DNA of 64,000 nt, taken from assembly GCF_910592395.1 (NCBI RefSeq), contig NC_088321.1, positions 4,650,001-4,714,000 of the forward strand, read 5' to 3'. The position numbers were made by a program, and so were the translations under genes. A model generated the notes under the pieces. That model ran no database searches and had not been told where the DNA came from. It was given only the letters and a program-made list of their open reading frames with translations. This stretch comes from Lineus longissimus (taxonomy: Eukaryota; Nemertea; Pilidiophora; Heteronemertea; Lineidae). Positions 7,298-17,500 of the stretch are shown here, piece by piece (within the stretch, counting starts at the first letter, position 1; each line of letters opens with the position of its first letter).

Positions 7298-7711
7298 ATG
7301 GATGATGCTGAACAATTTAGACTTGAAAAAATTAAAGAAAAAATTACAGAATTAGAGCTGAATATTGAAAAAAGAAAAAAATTAAATAAAAATTATAAAA
7401 AAGCTAGTCAAATCTTACACGGTTGTGAAATTGGTATGTATATTACCAGTGTCACAGTCGCATCAATTGGAGCTGCGACTGTGATTGGAAATGTCATCAG
7501 TATTCCAATTTCCGCTATCTGTACACTCCTAGGATTGGTTGGAAAAATTGTAGTTCCTAAATTAAGGAAAAAAGAGAAAAAACATTTAGATATTTTAATT
7601 AAGAAAAAAGCATGCTTACGGAGTGTCGATAATTTACTTTCCAGATTCATGGATAATGGTACTATTTCTGCGAGTGAATTTGAGCTCATCCTAGAATCCG
7701 AAATGACATGA
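7298..7711 (+). CDS. Predicted membrane/coiled-coil viral protein (137 aa)
   Basis: The start codon follows directly on the minor capsid stop (TAA-ATG). Residues 1-45 form a Lys/Glu-rich coiled coil. Residues about 50-88 form a long Ile/Val/Ala/Gly hydrophobic region that could hold two membrane passes (TSVTVASIGAATVIGN and ISIPISAICTLLGLVG). The remainder is basic, then ends with a DNGTISASEFELILESE motif. I have seen this coil-membrane-basic layout in other capsid-bearing invertebrate elements, but I know of no function. Confidence 0.5.
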   Translation: MDDAEQFRLEKIKEKITELELNIEKRKKLNKNYKKASQILHGCEIGMYITSVTVASIGAATVIGNVISIPISAICTLLGLVGKIVVPKLRKKEKKHLDILIKKKACLRSVDNLLSRFMDNGTISASEFELILESEMT

Positions 7712-7772
7712 CTTTCATCTGAGATAATCAGTTTGGGCTGTAAAGCGAGTCAAACAAAAGTAGTGTGGATGA

Positions 7773-7834
7773 GTAAATTTATAAGCTTACGAGCTTAGTG
7801 AGTAGCGAGTAGGCTTTTTAGCTTATAAATTTAC
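7773..7834. terminator. Long hairpin between convergent viral genes
   Basis: Perfect 15-bp arms (GTAAATTTATAAGCT and its complement) surround a 32-nt loop that itself has GAGCTTAGTGAGTAGCGAG repeats. It lies between the plus-strand gene ending at 7711 and the minus-strand gene whose stop (7823) is inside the right arm. Confidence 0.55.
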
Positions 7835-8104
7835 ATCAGTCAGATTTACAACTCCATCTTTGTAATATCTTACGTCTATGATAGAAACATCGAGCCATGG
7901 ATTATAACATACATGTACATAAATGTGATTTTTAATCAACTTTCTTTTGTGCTCCATTAGACAAGTGTAATTCATTGGAAAGTCTGTGACGTTCACAAGC
8001 GGAGCGAGAGTATTTCTAGGTAAAAAATTAATTCCTGTCAAAATGACATTTCCAGTCATTGACAAGCATAGAACACCAATGAGAGCTTTCACAGTTTTGT
8101 TCAT
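7823..8104 (-). CDS. Predicted secreted or anchored small protein (93 aa)
   Basis: A short basic start (MNKTVK) is followed by a hydrophobic stretch (ALIGVLCLSMTGNVILTGI), consistent with a signal peptide or anchor. The rest holds two cysteines (NYTCLM and HVCYN), a possible disulfide, and two Asn-X-Ser/Thr sequons (NVT, NYT) in the middle. I do not recognise the family. It shares the segment's AT-rich start region. Confidence 0.4.
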   Translation of the reverse strand: MNKTVKALIGVLCLSMTGNVILTGINFLPRNTLAPLVNVTDFPMNYTCLMEHKRKLIKNHIYVHVCYNPWLDVSIIDVRYYKDGVVNLTDVNL

Positions 8105-8137
8105 TTTATGATGTTTTTATTTTCTTTAGATATAGGT

Positions 8138-8437
8138 TTAGTCTAAAAGATTAAATCCATAGAATTTCTTACCATGTTTGGTCTCCTTGACTCCTGTGAA
8201 CCTTATATAATTGTGATCACGATTTATCTTTTGTTTGATGACACTCGTCGCCCACACGGTGACTTCTTTCGATTCTGAGTCTTCCAGTTCAAGCAGTGTT
8301 GATTCTCCTACTTTTGTAGTTATAGTTCTGAATGAGTTAATTCTATACCATGTGTTCACTGGAAGATCTTTAAATTTTAGATAATCGGTTGACTCTGTGA
8401 CTCTTGATTCAAGTTCTTCGTTTGATGGAAAGTTCAT
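8138..8437 (-). CDS. Possible OB-fold/ssDNA-binding-like viral protein (99 aa)
   Basis: I start at the ATG at 8437 (MNFPSN), because GTAAATAAA abuts it; a longer frame runs upstream to 8491 without such a motif. A central beta-rich region (YLKFKDLPVNTWYRI, then STLLELEDSESKEVTVW) and a basic end (KHGKKFYGFNLLD) suggest a small beta-barrel nucleic-acid-binding fold. This is a weak structural inference, not a recognised family match. Confidence 0.4.
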   Translation of the reverse strand: MNFPSNEELESRVTESTDYLKFKDLPVNTWYRINSFRTITTKVGESTLLELEDSESKEVTVWATSVIKQKINRDHNYIRFTGVKETKHGKKFYGFNLLD

Positions 8438-8479
8438 TTTATTTACAAGAAAATAATTTTTGTTAAGTAGACGTTTTGT

Positions 8480-8760
8480 CATTTTTGTCATTTTTGTAAA
8501 TTTTGTAAATTTTGTAATTTTTGTAAATTTTTTAATTTTTTTTAATTTTTAATTTTTGTAATTTTTGTAATTTTTTTTAAATTTTAAATTTTTGTAATTT
8601 TTGTAATTTTTTATAAATTTGGACGATTTGAACGATTTTGTGACTTGACTGAGAAATGACTGGAAACTATTTAGACTAGGATTTGACTGAGATAAGTTTT
8701 GAAACGTGTTGACTGGGATTTGACTTGGAGATTTTGACTGGGATTTGACTGTGAGTTAAA
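8480..8760. repeat. AT-rich low-complexity tract and GACT-rich direct repeats at the viral right edge
   Basis: Positions 8480-8620 are runs of TTTTTGTAA/ATTTTT. Positions 8640-8760 contain several spaced copies of GGGATTTGACT-like words. Viral coding stops here, so this marks the right limit of the recognisable element. I found no matching inverted repeat at the left side. Confidence 0.6.
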
Positions 8761-8783
8761 ACTGTCATTATTACACTACTGAA

Positions 8784-9475
8784 GCATGCGGGTCACTTCT
8801 TTTCTAATCAGAGTGAGGTTGATGAGTTTGTTCAAAAACATAACGGAAACATGAAGAAAGCTGGCTACGTAAGATCGTGTTAATCAACCTATTAATTGTC
8901 AGCATCATTTTGAATGCCTTAGAAACTTATTCTCAATGTATTTGTTCGCACAATGCGCTTTCAAATAAATTACTGGCACTTAATGTTCTGATTTTATCCA
9001 TTTTCATGATTCCACTTGTTAAATAGATTATGAAGTTTGCAGTTTTTTTATGTGCCACATTTATTTTCATTGTGGTTTAAAATTGGCATTTATTGAATGA
9101 TAACCATTGTTTTCCATTGTACTGTTATTGCATGCGGGTCACTTCTTTTCTAATCAGAGTGAGGTTGATGAGTTTGTTCAAAAACATAACGGAAACATGA
9201 AGAAAGCTGGCTACGTAAGATCGTGTTAATCAACCTATTAATTGTCAGCATCGTTTTGAATGCCTGAGAAACTTATTCTCAATGTATTTGTTCGCACAAT
9301 GCGCTTTCAAATAAATTACTGGCACTTAATGTTCTGATTTTATCCATTTTCATGATTCCACTTGTTAAATAGATTATGAAGTTTGCAGTTTTTTTATGTG
9401 CCACATTTATTTTCATTGTGGTTTAAAATTGGCATTTATTGAATGATAACCATTGTTTTCCATTGTACTGTTATT
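8784..9475 (+). repeat. 346-bp perfect-period tandem duplication
   Basis: Two copies (8784-9129 and 9130-9475) differ at only a few positions. Each contains a TTTTCTAATCAG splice-acceptor-like site and a short open stretch (EVDEFVQKHNGNMKKAGY). They lie just upstream of the KDZ remnant, so they may duplicate an upstream exon. Confidence 0.85.
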
Positions 9476-9492
9476 GCATTTTTAATCTTCAG

Positions 9493-12400
9493 GCTTGCAG
9501 CAATTTCAAGGGTGGAAACACTTTGAGGACAAATAGTCGATACGAAAAATTGGATGAGACAGCAGTTTTTGGCTCGGCATGTCGTCATGAAGTGCCTGTC
9601 ATTATGTTTAGCCTAAAACATGGAGAGAGGTAACAGTTTGATTTGCTGTTTTCCTCAGTCAATATGACTAAGATGTGTTGTATTAAAGTGATATATCAAA
9701 AATATTGTCATACATGTGACTGTTCGGAAATGTTTTGCGTTGTGATTTTCAAGTACGGTTTAGCTGAAAGAGTGTTTGATGTGCAACTATTTTCCCTTTA
9801 TCTAATTGGCGCATAACCGTAGTGTCACGTATAAATGATCATCCTGCCTTGGAGGAGGAATACTCCCTGGAGAAAATCACCTCCAAGTGCAGAGCAAACA
9901 CTGAAGAAGAAGATATTTTGACACCAATCCCTATTGACTGTTCAACCTTTAACCTTTAATAACCCAATCACTGAAACTGAAAAGTTGCTGCCTGCTGCAC
10001 ACGCTGTGGGTTTGTTTTGTTGCAGATAGTTGCTGTAAGAATTTCAGTAAATATTCAGATACAGATCATGCCCCTGGCATAGGCCTTATTATCATATTCA
10101 TCATGATCTAACTAGTTTGGCTGGCATCTATTTCGGTAATCAGTTGCTGCCTTTTTCTGTATGGTGCTTTGATAAAGCTTTATGAAGATACATCTAGTCG
10201 CAGATGAAAAACCCATTCTTCAATACAATATTTGGATAAGAATTAGCTTCTTGATTTTTAAGGTTTGCATGCAAATTATAACAACTCTTTAACTTGGAAT
10301 CAAAAGTTGTTCCCATCACAGGCTAGAGATGGTTGGATCAGCTTGCATTCATGTTAGTTTGACAATTTCCTACCCTAAAAATAATTATTGTCCTTTTCAT
10401 GTTCAGGTTCTGGTAGTCTTTTAGATAGGTTGTTGCTGGCAATTCCAATATTTCACTGCTATGGCCACAAGTTACCTTGTAAGGTAGGTTGTTTCACAAA
10501 GTATATTTTTTGGGAAAGTGACCATCCTTGGTCACTCAGTATATGGAAAATCACCCTGGTTGGTTGCGTTATATTTTGCATGTATCATAACAAACACACG
10601 CTCCACTGTATTTGCATTTGGTTTTGGAAGGAGTAAGTCAAGTGACATCAACCTAGCTGTGTTGTTTCAGAGTTCATTATTCTTTTACATGTGCAGACTG
10701 ATTACTGAATGGGCTTTGGATCAACACCTTCAACTGACACTGCTCTTTGATTTCTTTATAGGTTAAGTACAGTCCTCGGCGAGTTGTTGGTGTTGGGTTA
10801 ACAGACGGTGAGACACTGGAATGTCTGGTCCTTTTTGCGGAGTTTCTCAAAGATAACGAAAGAAATGACCCCCAGTCACAGGATAGATGTTCTTACTGAT
10901 GCTATGATCTATTACACAAACAAGAAGTTCGCAAAGATCGGTATGTTTTAAACAGTTGCACAGAGTGGTATTCAGGTGGCGTTGATGGCATTTAGCCTCA
11001 ATCAGAATTGGAACTTTTAGGCTGTTTTGTGGTCAGGCCATATCTAATTGGATGCATAACTGTTGACCTTAAGCTTAGCTGATAGTATAAACTTCTTCTT
11101 GGCACTGACAAGACAAAGTAATGTGCTTATCCTTCTTCATGTAGCAGTATTCAATCACTTTTCAATTGCACTGCTGAGTACTTGATTCCTCAAAATGAAA
11201 ATTTGTGGTGTTCTTTGTATCCTTCTGAATACCCAAAAATATCTGTGATCAGGTACTACAAGGATGTTATTGAAATTCAAAGTGTGTGCTTGGATTATAT
11301 CTGTTATGATTTCAAGGTCCGTATCTGGCGTCAAAGCTGACGAAAGCCGAGGATGTAATGTCAACAACAAAAAAGGAATTGAAAGCTCTCCTTGAAGGTA
11401 TGTGCATTTCTCTCTTATTCCAGCAGCTGCAACACACTAAACACCATTGGCAGCATATTACAAGCCTGACTCCTTAGATCAGTTCTCAGCAGTCAGTCAT
11501 CTGGGGATAATTCAAGCTTGGCATCAGTGAAACATGTCAAAGTTGATAAAGAGGGTCAAAGCATCTTTTCTCATCCCTGGCAGTTCAATTATTCATGGCT
11601 GTTCAAGTTTAGACTTTGTGTTGTGTTTGTGGATCATTATGATCAACCAAAGATAACGTTCAGTAAGGCCTTTTTCCTGGGCTTACGTCTGAAGCCTTGT
11701 TTTAGCCGATGCAGTGATATGCATGCTGATGCAAAATACATTTTATGAGGGTAACCATGAGTATTTACCAAGTGCATGCCATTACACAATCCAGACACAT
11801 TGAAGCACATTTTCACAAATAGTAATGGCATGTCTGTGCACTTATTTTGTTCCAATAACAGTGTATCCTTATCTCTTTTAGTGTCAGATAGTCAGGTAGA
11901 ACTCTGGCTTGCAGAGGCACAGAATCCTGCTGGTTGTCAGCGACTGAGACGAGGTAAGACCCATTATAAATATCATTATCATCATCATCATCATCATCAT
12001 CATCATTATTATTAGGAAATAGCATCAATGGGCCAGTAAAAAGTTTGGTTGCAATTTACACTTTTGCCATAGTATGACTTTTTGTCAATTATTTTGTAGC
12101 TCCAGTTGCTCACTGGTATCAACAAGGCCAAACACACCAAGGATGAGATATTTCAAAGCAAAAGGTCATCAGATTAAAAGTCAGTCCATTGGCAAACTGG
12201 CATCCACCGAGATGAACTACCAAGTGTTGTGGAAATTGGTTTTGTAATTCAAAACTTCCAAAACCGTAACCTCTGCAAAAATACTTAAATTTCAGATCTG
12301 TCCAGCAAGGCCAGTATCTTACATTCTGTCAACAAACACAGTGTTGAGGGGAGGCTGCATCTCGAAATGGTAAAGAATTAATTATGCCGGTACGTAGAAA

Positions 12401-13366
12401 CATCCATTTAACCTTTTTGTTTACTCGCCAGTTGATGAGGCGATAAACTAGTGCATTGTCTGTTGTTTTCTTTATCTTATATCATAAACAGTGGCAAGTT
12501 TGCAGTGAATCACTTCCCTTCTGAATGTTGTTATGAACCCAAAGACCAGATGACCTTTGACTGGAAATCTAATTACAAATATGGCACTCTTGGTGTTATT
12601 TTTCATTGATAGCTTTGGACCCCATGTTGAATTCCTGGTCCTGAGTGATGAAAATTCAGCTGGTTCAATTTTGGCTTTCATTTCAACGTCCATTCTTCAA
12701 TCTAAAGGTGAATTATAGAATTAATCTCAAATCCTTCATACCCTCACATTAAGAAGATGGCCAGGCCATTGCAATTAAACTGCAAAAAAACATCAACAGA
12801 ACCAATCGGCATATTAAGAAGATGTTGGAAATCTTCAACACAAAGGACATGGATGAGAGTTTACCAGAGTCACTTGTTTACGAAGATGCGTTGAAGGGAC
12901 ATTACTTAGGCAGGAAGAAGCACCAATTGTAGGTCCTAATGATAGTGTGCCATTCTACCTTAAAGAACAAGCTGTTGACTTGTTTTGCCACCACTCCCGA
13001 GTTTTTGAGGAATGGTGCTTGTTGTTGGAGAAGATGGTCAATGTTGACCGCGTCTTTCGGAAGCAACACCAAGTTTTGTTGGCCTGTGCAACATCGGATT
13101 ATCTCTCACAGGGCCAGATGGCAATGGTAGTTGCTGAGGCAATTTCTAAAGAAGAACTTCACAATGAATTATATGAGGCATGCAAGGGCAATGTGGAATT
13201 GCCATTTCCTGAGCAGACATTTATTGCATCTGTCATTAACAATCATCAAAGCATCACCACTAGTGAACTTGGCCTTCCTGAGGAAGAGGTCAGTGACTTC
13301 CTTTACAGGGCGCAGTGTTTGGAGGAAGAGCAGGAGCAGCATGGTGATGATGGGGACGGATCATGA
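9493..13366 (+). pseudogene. KDZ-family (Kyakuja-Dileera-Zisupton) transposase, intron-containing and decayed
   Basis: Several GT-AG exons read in order. 9493-9629 carries YEKLDETAVFGSACRHEVP and HGE. 10407-10483 carries the core AIPIFHCYGHKLPC. 10762-10940 carries RRVVGVGLTDGE, then WSFLRSFSKITKEMTPSHRI. 11317-11397 and 11882-11953 follow in consistent phase 1. The last block, about 12766-13366, is helical and ends in an acidic tail. CRHE, FH-YGH---C and G-GL-DGE followed by W-S are the signature of KDZ transposases. A frameshift lies between DGETLE and WSFL (near 10820) and another near 12899, so the gene is dead. I could not join the 12100 exon. The host could have domesticated it earlier, but the frameshifts argue against present function. 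Confidence 0.7.
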
Positions 13367-14535
13367 GATTATAAGACGGATTAAGTGCAGTTCAGGAGAG
13401 TGATAGCTTGGATCTGATTGATTTGTAGCTACAATTTTTGAGGTCTTCATGTTTAAGGTAAAAAAAAAATGTATATAAGGTAAAATGGGGTATTTGCAGC
13501 CCAGGTCTAATTGTAGCCCCTGGCAATGTTTTTTTATTCATATTCCGGTAACCGTGGAATTATTCAGCCAACCCAAGCATGGATATGAAAGAGGTGACTC
13601 TTGAGTATCACAACATAAATAGTTTTGGATTATGCGACATGTTATGTAAGAGCTTTGGCTATAAGAAGTAAACAAATCAGACACATGCACAAAAAAAGTT
13701 GGGATCGAACTTTTTACAGGTCTGAATTTTCCACACTTACAGAGCATTGATATATTTGAAACTTGGTTCAGGTGATCAGTGTTGAGTGTAGAGAATGTTG
13801 TATGCGGCATTTATTGTCATTATTACAGGTAAATTTTCAGAGACACTTCTGACCAAGGTGTATTTGTAGCCCTTTGGTTCGGGGTATTTGTAGCCCCATA
13901 CAAATAGCTCAATATATCCTGTCATAAATCATGAAAATGCTAGGTTTTTTTATTTTTATACCCGAATTATATTATTTGATCATAAATTTATCCAAATTAG
14001 ATACAATGTTAACCCTTCACGTATCAACAATGATACATTTGAGGTTCCATACTAGTTAATCTGAAATGTTTTTCGAAATAATGTTAATATTTTCAAAGTT
14101 GCCTCTAGTTAAAGCCACACCATTGACTAGATAGCAGCTCATTTCTCATGGTACTTGTACATTGTATTACGATTTAGTGGTGCCAGCTATAATACATGAC
14201 TCATAACTGAAACTAAAGTTTTTAATGGCGCATGACAAGACCGTAAGCCAATTCAGAATGTCACAAGCTGTTGTCTGACACAAGGTGTAATGTACAACAG
14301 AGGTGATAAATAGACCTTTTACCCCAGTTTAAAATCAGTCTGATTTGAGACGATTAAAAATTATTGGTAAATGATTGCATCGAAAAATCACTTACATGTT
14401 CAATAAATATTGTTTTATTCCAGCAAAATCTCGTCGTCAACCTAGATTTTAATAATATTGAAAGCTTAAATTAAAATGTATAAGTAAAAAGTATAAATGG
14501 CAACTGCTTAATTGATTGATTCCTCCCTTTCCTAG

Positions 14536-17500
14536 AGGGTCGGTCCCTCCCTTCTCCTGGGACAGAAAAGAAAAAGAGGTTACGAAAGAACAAACAGATG
14601 AGAAAAAAGGCTCAATTAGTTGAAGTAAGAATCAATGATTTTTTTGAGGGAACTTATTCCTTTCCTTGTCCTTACTTGTATTCCCCTTTACTCTCATACA
14701 GTGATGCTTAATTTCTTTGACTAGATTATACCACCAATCGCTTTTGTTTCAATGCCAATTCTTTTAATCGATGGAGGTTTATTCAGTTGAACAAGAGATC
14801 CAGTTATGGTAGTGGTAGGTCATGGTAATCAATCTTTTTGTCTTTTTGCAATACAGGATCAAGTTGCTAGCTGTTCTTTTCAAGATGGCAGCCTTCTGGA
14901 CAATGAAAGTACTCGGAAACCTATTGTGAGTATCTGTATTTTCAAAAGCTAGTAAATGTTGTGGCCATACTCTGCTGCTAAGGGTTTTTTTAAATCAGGT
15001 TAGATTTATAAATTTTCAAATGAATGAAGGAACCACTAATGTAGATCTTTATTATAGTAAAAAAAACCCCTAAAATTCAGAATTTTTTGTGCACATTGAA
15101 ACATGGAAAACATGGATTGCAAAGATTTCCGAAAGGTGTGGATTTCCTTATGCTCTGTTGACCTACCAAACTCAATTAGTCAGTTCATCAAAAGTGTTGA
15201 CATGATATATGAATTAATAAGAGCATGTTGATATATGCTTTTAGGCACCTGTTGCTGATTCTTCTCATCAGGATGACTGCAGACAAGATACTGAAACACA
15301 GGAACAGTTAAATGTAAGTGTAAATTTCTTAGAATGAAAGACTTGGTAATAATCAGGGGCCTGATTCACAAAGCACTCTTAGATTTCCGATCTTAGATCA
15401 CTCTAAGAGCACTCATAGGGTGAACTTACGTGAAAGGTTAGGGAACCCTAAGTGTTATTCATGAAGCTATCTAAGAATTATCTAAGCAATTGCTTACGCA
15501 AAGTGAATGAATAAGTCCTGAGTGAACACACGTAGCTTGCTATAGCAAACTTTAAAACGTCTCTCGTAATGAAAGGGTAAGGTATTTTAGCTCATTGCAC
15601 TGCATGTTTATACACAATCGTGACAGATGGCCTAAGGGTTTGCATGGCAGTACAGAAGACTTCTACGTGGCATTCCAACGGCGTTTCCCAATTACAATGG
15701 CCTAAAAACGACCTAGAAAAACCAATTTCTCTCCGAAAGAAATAGACAAACTCACTGACCTGGTGCAACAGCATAACGAAGTGATTTCAAGCAAATTCAG
15801 ATTTAATTACTTTGTGTTACATGAACTTTGGTGTGTTATGAAACTTAAAATACCGCGCGCCCAGGGAGCACAGGGAGAGCAGACTTGAGAGTGACGCCGA
15901 GAAAGCAGAACGTGATTGAGAGCAAACGAAAAAGCTCGCAACGTTGAGACGGAGCCCCGGAGTTAGGCTGGGTACAAGGAAGCCAGCTCAGTGCTGAGGC
16001 CGAGTGCCGCCAACGGTTGAAACGAAATAGTATGCTGTACGAGAAAGAATGGTTCGGGAGTGTCACGAGACGTCCACGAGGGAACCGAATGTAGCTGCAC
16101 GTGCACGAATGATTCTGGAATCTACGAGGCGTGTCTAGCCTGTATACTGATGTTACTCAATATTCTGAACTTATTGCCGAAATCTAGCTAGTATCGAAGT
16201 CTGCTCCCTTTCGCGAAACGCAATAATGTCGACACGCGCTGAAACTCATTCTGAAATGACTCTTGAATAGAATTCCTGTACATATTTTGTATCAAACTTA
16301 TATTTTTTTACATTTAAAACCAGTCTCGTTCAGTTTCTTCATTCACAGAAGTGTCGCATCTTGCATAGAACCAACAACCCACTTGAACTCACAGGGGGAG
16401 TTCGTAACAATTACAAGAAGATATGTTCTATTGCACCATGCATCCGGACGAGAGAAGAAGTGGAAGGACTTGAAGCAAAAGGCAAAAAAAAGGGGTATGA
16501 CGAAATGAAAAAGAGGCAGGTGACAGGAAATGTTCCATTTTCTGATGACGGCGAGAATGGTGGTGATGAGAATGCTAATGGTTTAAACGATACAGAAGAA
16601 AAAATCATTGGCTTGCTGAGTGTAGATCTTGTGTGTGGCCTTGAAGGTGGGGTAGATACTGCGGGTAAAAATGCTACTACCGAAAACACAGGGAAAATAC
16701 GTAAAGTAAGTAAGCGTGTTCATACATACGTCAATAGGCCTATGAAAAGGCTTTAGCTATTCTTTATCATTACCAAGAGCAATAAATGGTCTGGCTCTGA
16801 AGGCTAGCTAAATATTTTTTTCCGAGAATATGAGGGCGGCGTGAATTTGATATGTTGCTTGGTTCATCATGGGGGAGGGAGTTGGGTCCGCCCGATAAAA
16901 AATACTAACATTAAGTTTGACATGTGTTGATTATTCTGCGTCGCTCGCTGTAGAAACTCTCAATAATACGTTCCTGGGCATCCGGCTGAGGGAATGAAAC
17001 GAATTGCTGTGCCTTTCTCACCAGTGCCGAAAACAACCCTTGAGACATTAGGTTGGCTGATGTGACTGGCATCACCGTTACATCACCGATACATCCTGTA
17101 CCGTTTGAACAAATTGACATAGTCATATTCATCAAGAGGGTGCAACCGATCCCGAAAACCCGTTCCCGACGGAGAGGTCGTCTGACGTCTTCTTCAGCAA
17201 ATATTACAGCCGCCATTCTAGCGCGCGTTGCCTTACCAAATGCCCTAAGTGTACACTAAGATGGGTCCGGTACCTCACGTAGAGTTACGATTACACTATG
17301 TATTTGCGTAATTTTAAGGGTCTTTTGTGAATACCACTTAACTCCTTAAGTGTTATCTAAGGGTATGTTACGGGCCCGTAAGTCCTTAAGAGTGCTTTGT
17401 GAATCAGGCCCCAGGACAGAGATGTCCTTGACATTATTTCTAACGGTTTATGAACTGTATGAAAATCTGAACAATTGCCAAACATTATTACATCTACAAA

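Larger units (their letters stand above)
15357..17411. mobile_element. PIF/Harbinger DNA transposon, internally damaged
   Basis: Perfect 25-bp terminal inverted repeats (GGGCCTGATTCACAAAGCAC plus TCTTA) bound 2055 bp and are flanked by a CAG duplication (15354-15356 and 17412-17414). A 3-bp duplication and GGGCC ends fit PIF/Harbinger. Inside are a Myb/SANT-like gene fragment (+) and a transposase N-terminal fragment (-), the usual convergent gene pair. It lies wholly in an intron of the kinase-like gene, so it need not disrupt it. Confidence 0.8.

Noticed and set aside
12766-12785. ATGGCCAGGCCATTG, similar to the Helitron-like head palindrome
   Set aside because: It lies inside a KDZ coding block and is not followed by the GCTCACCTC word.
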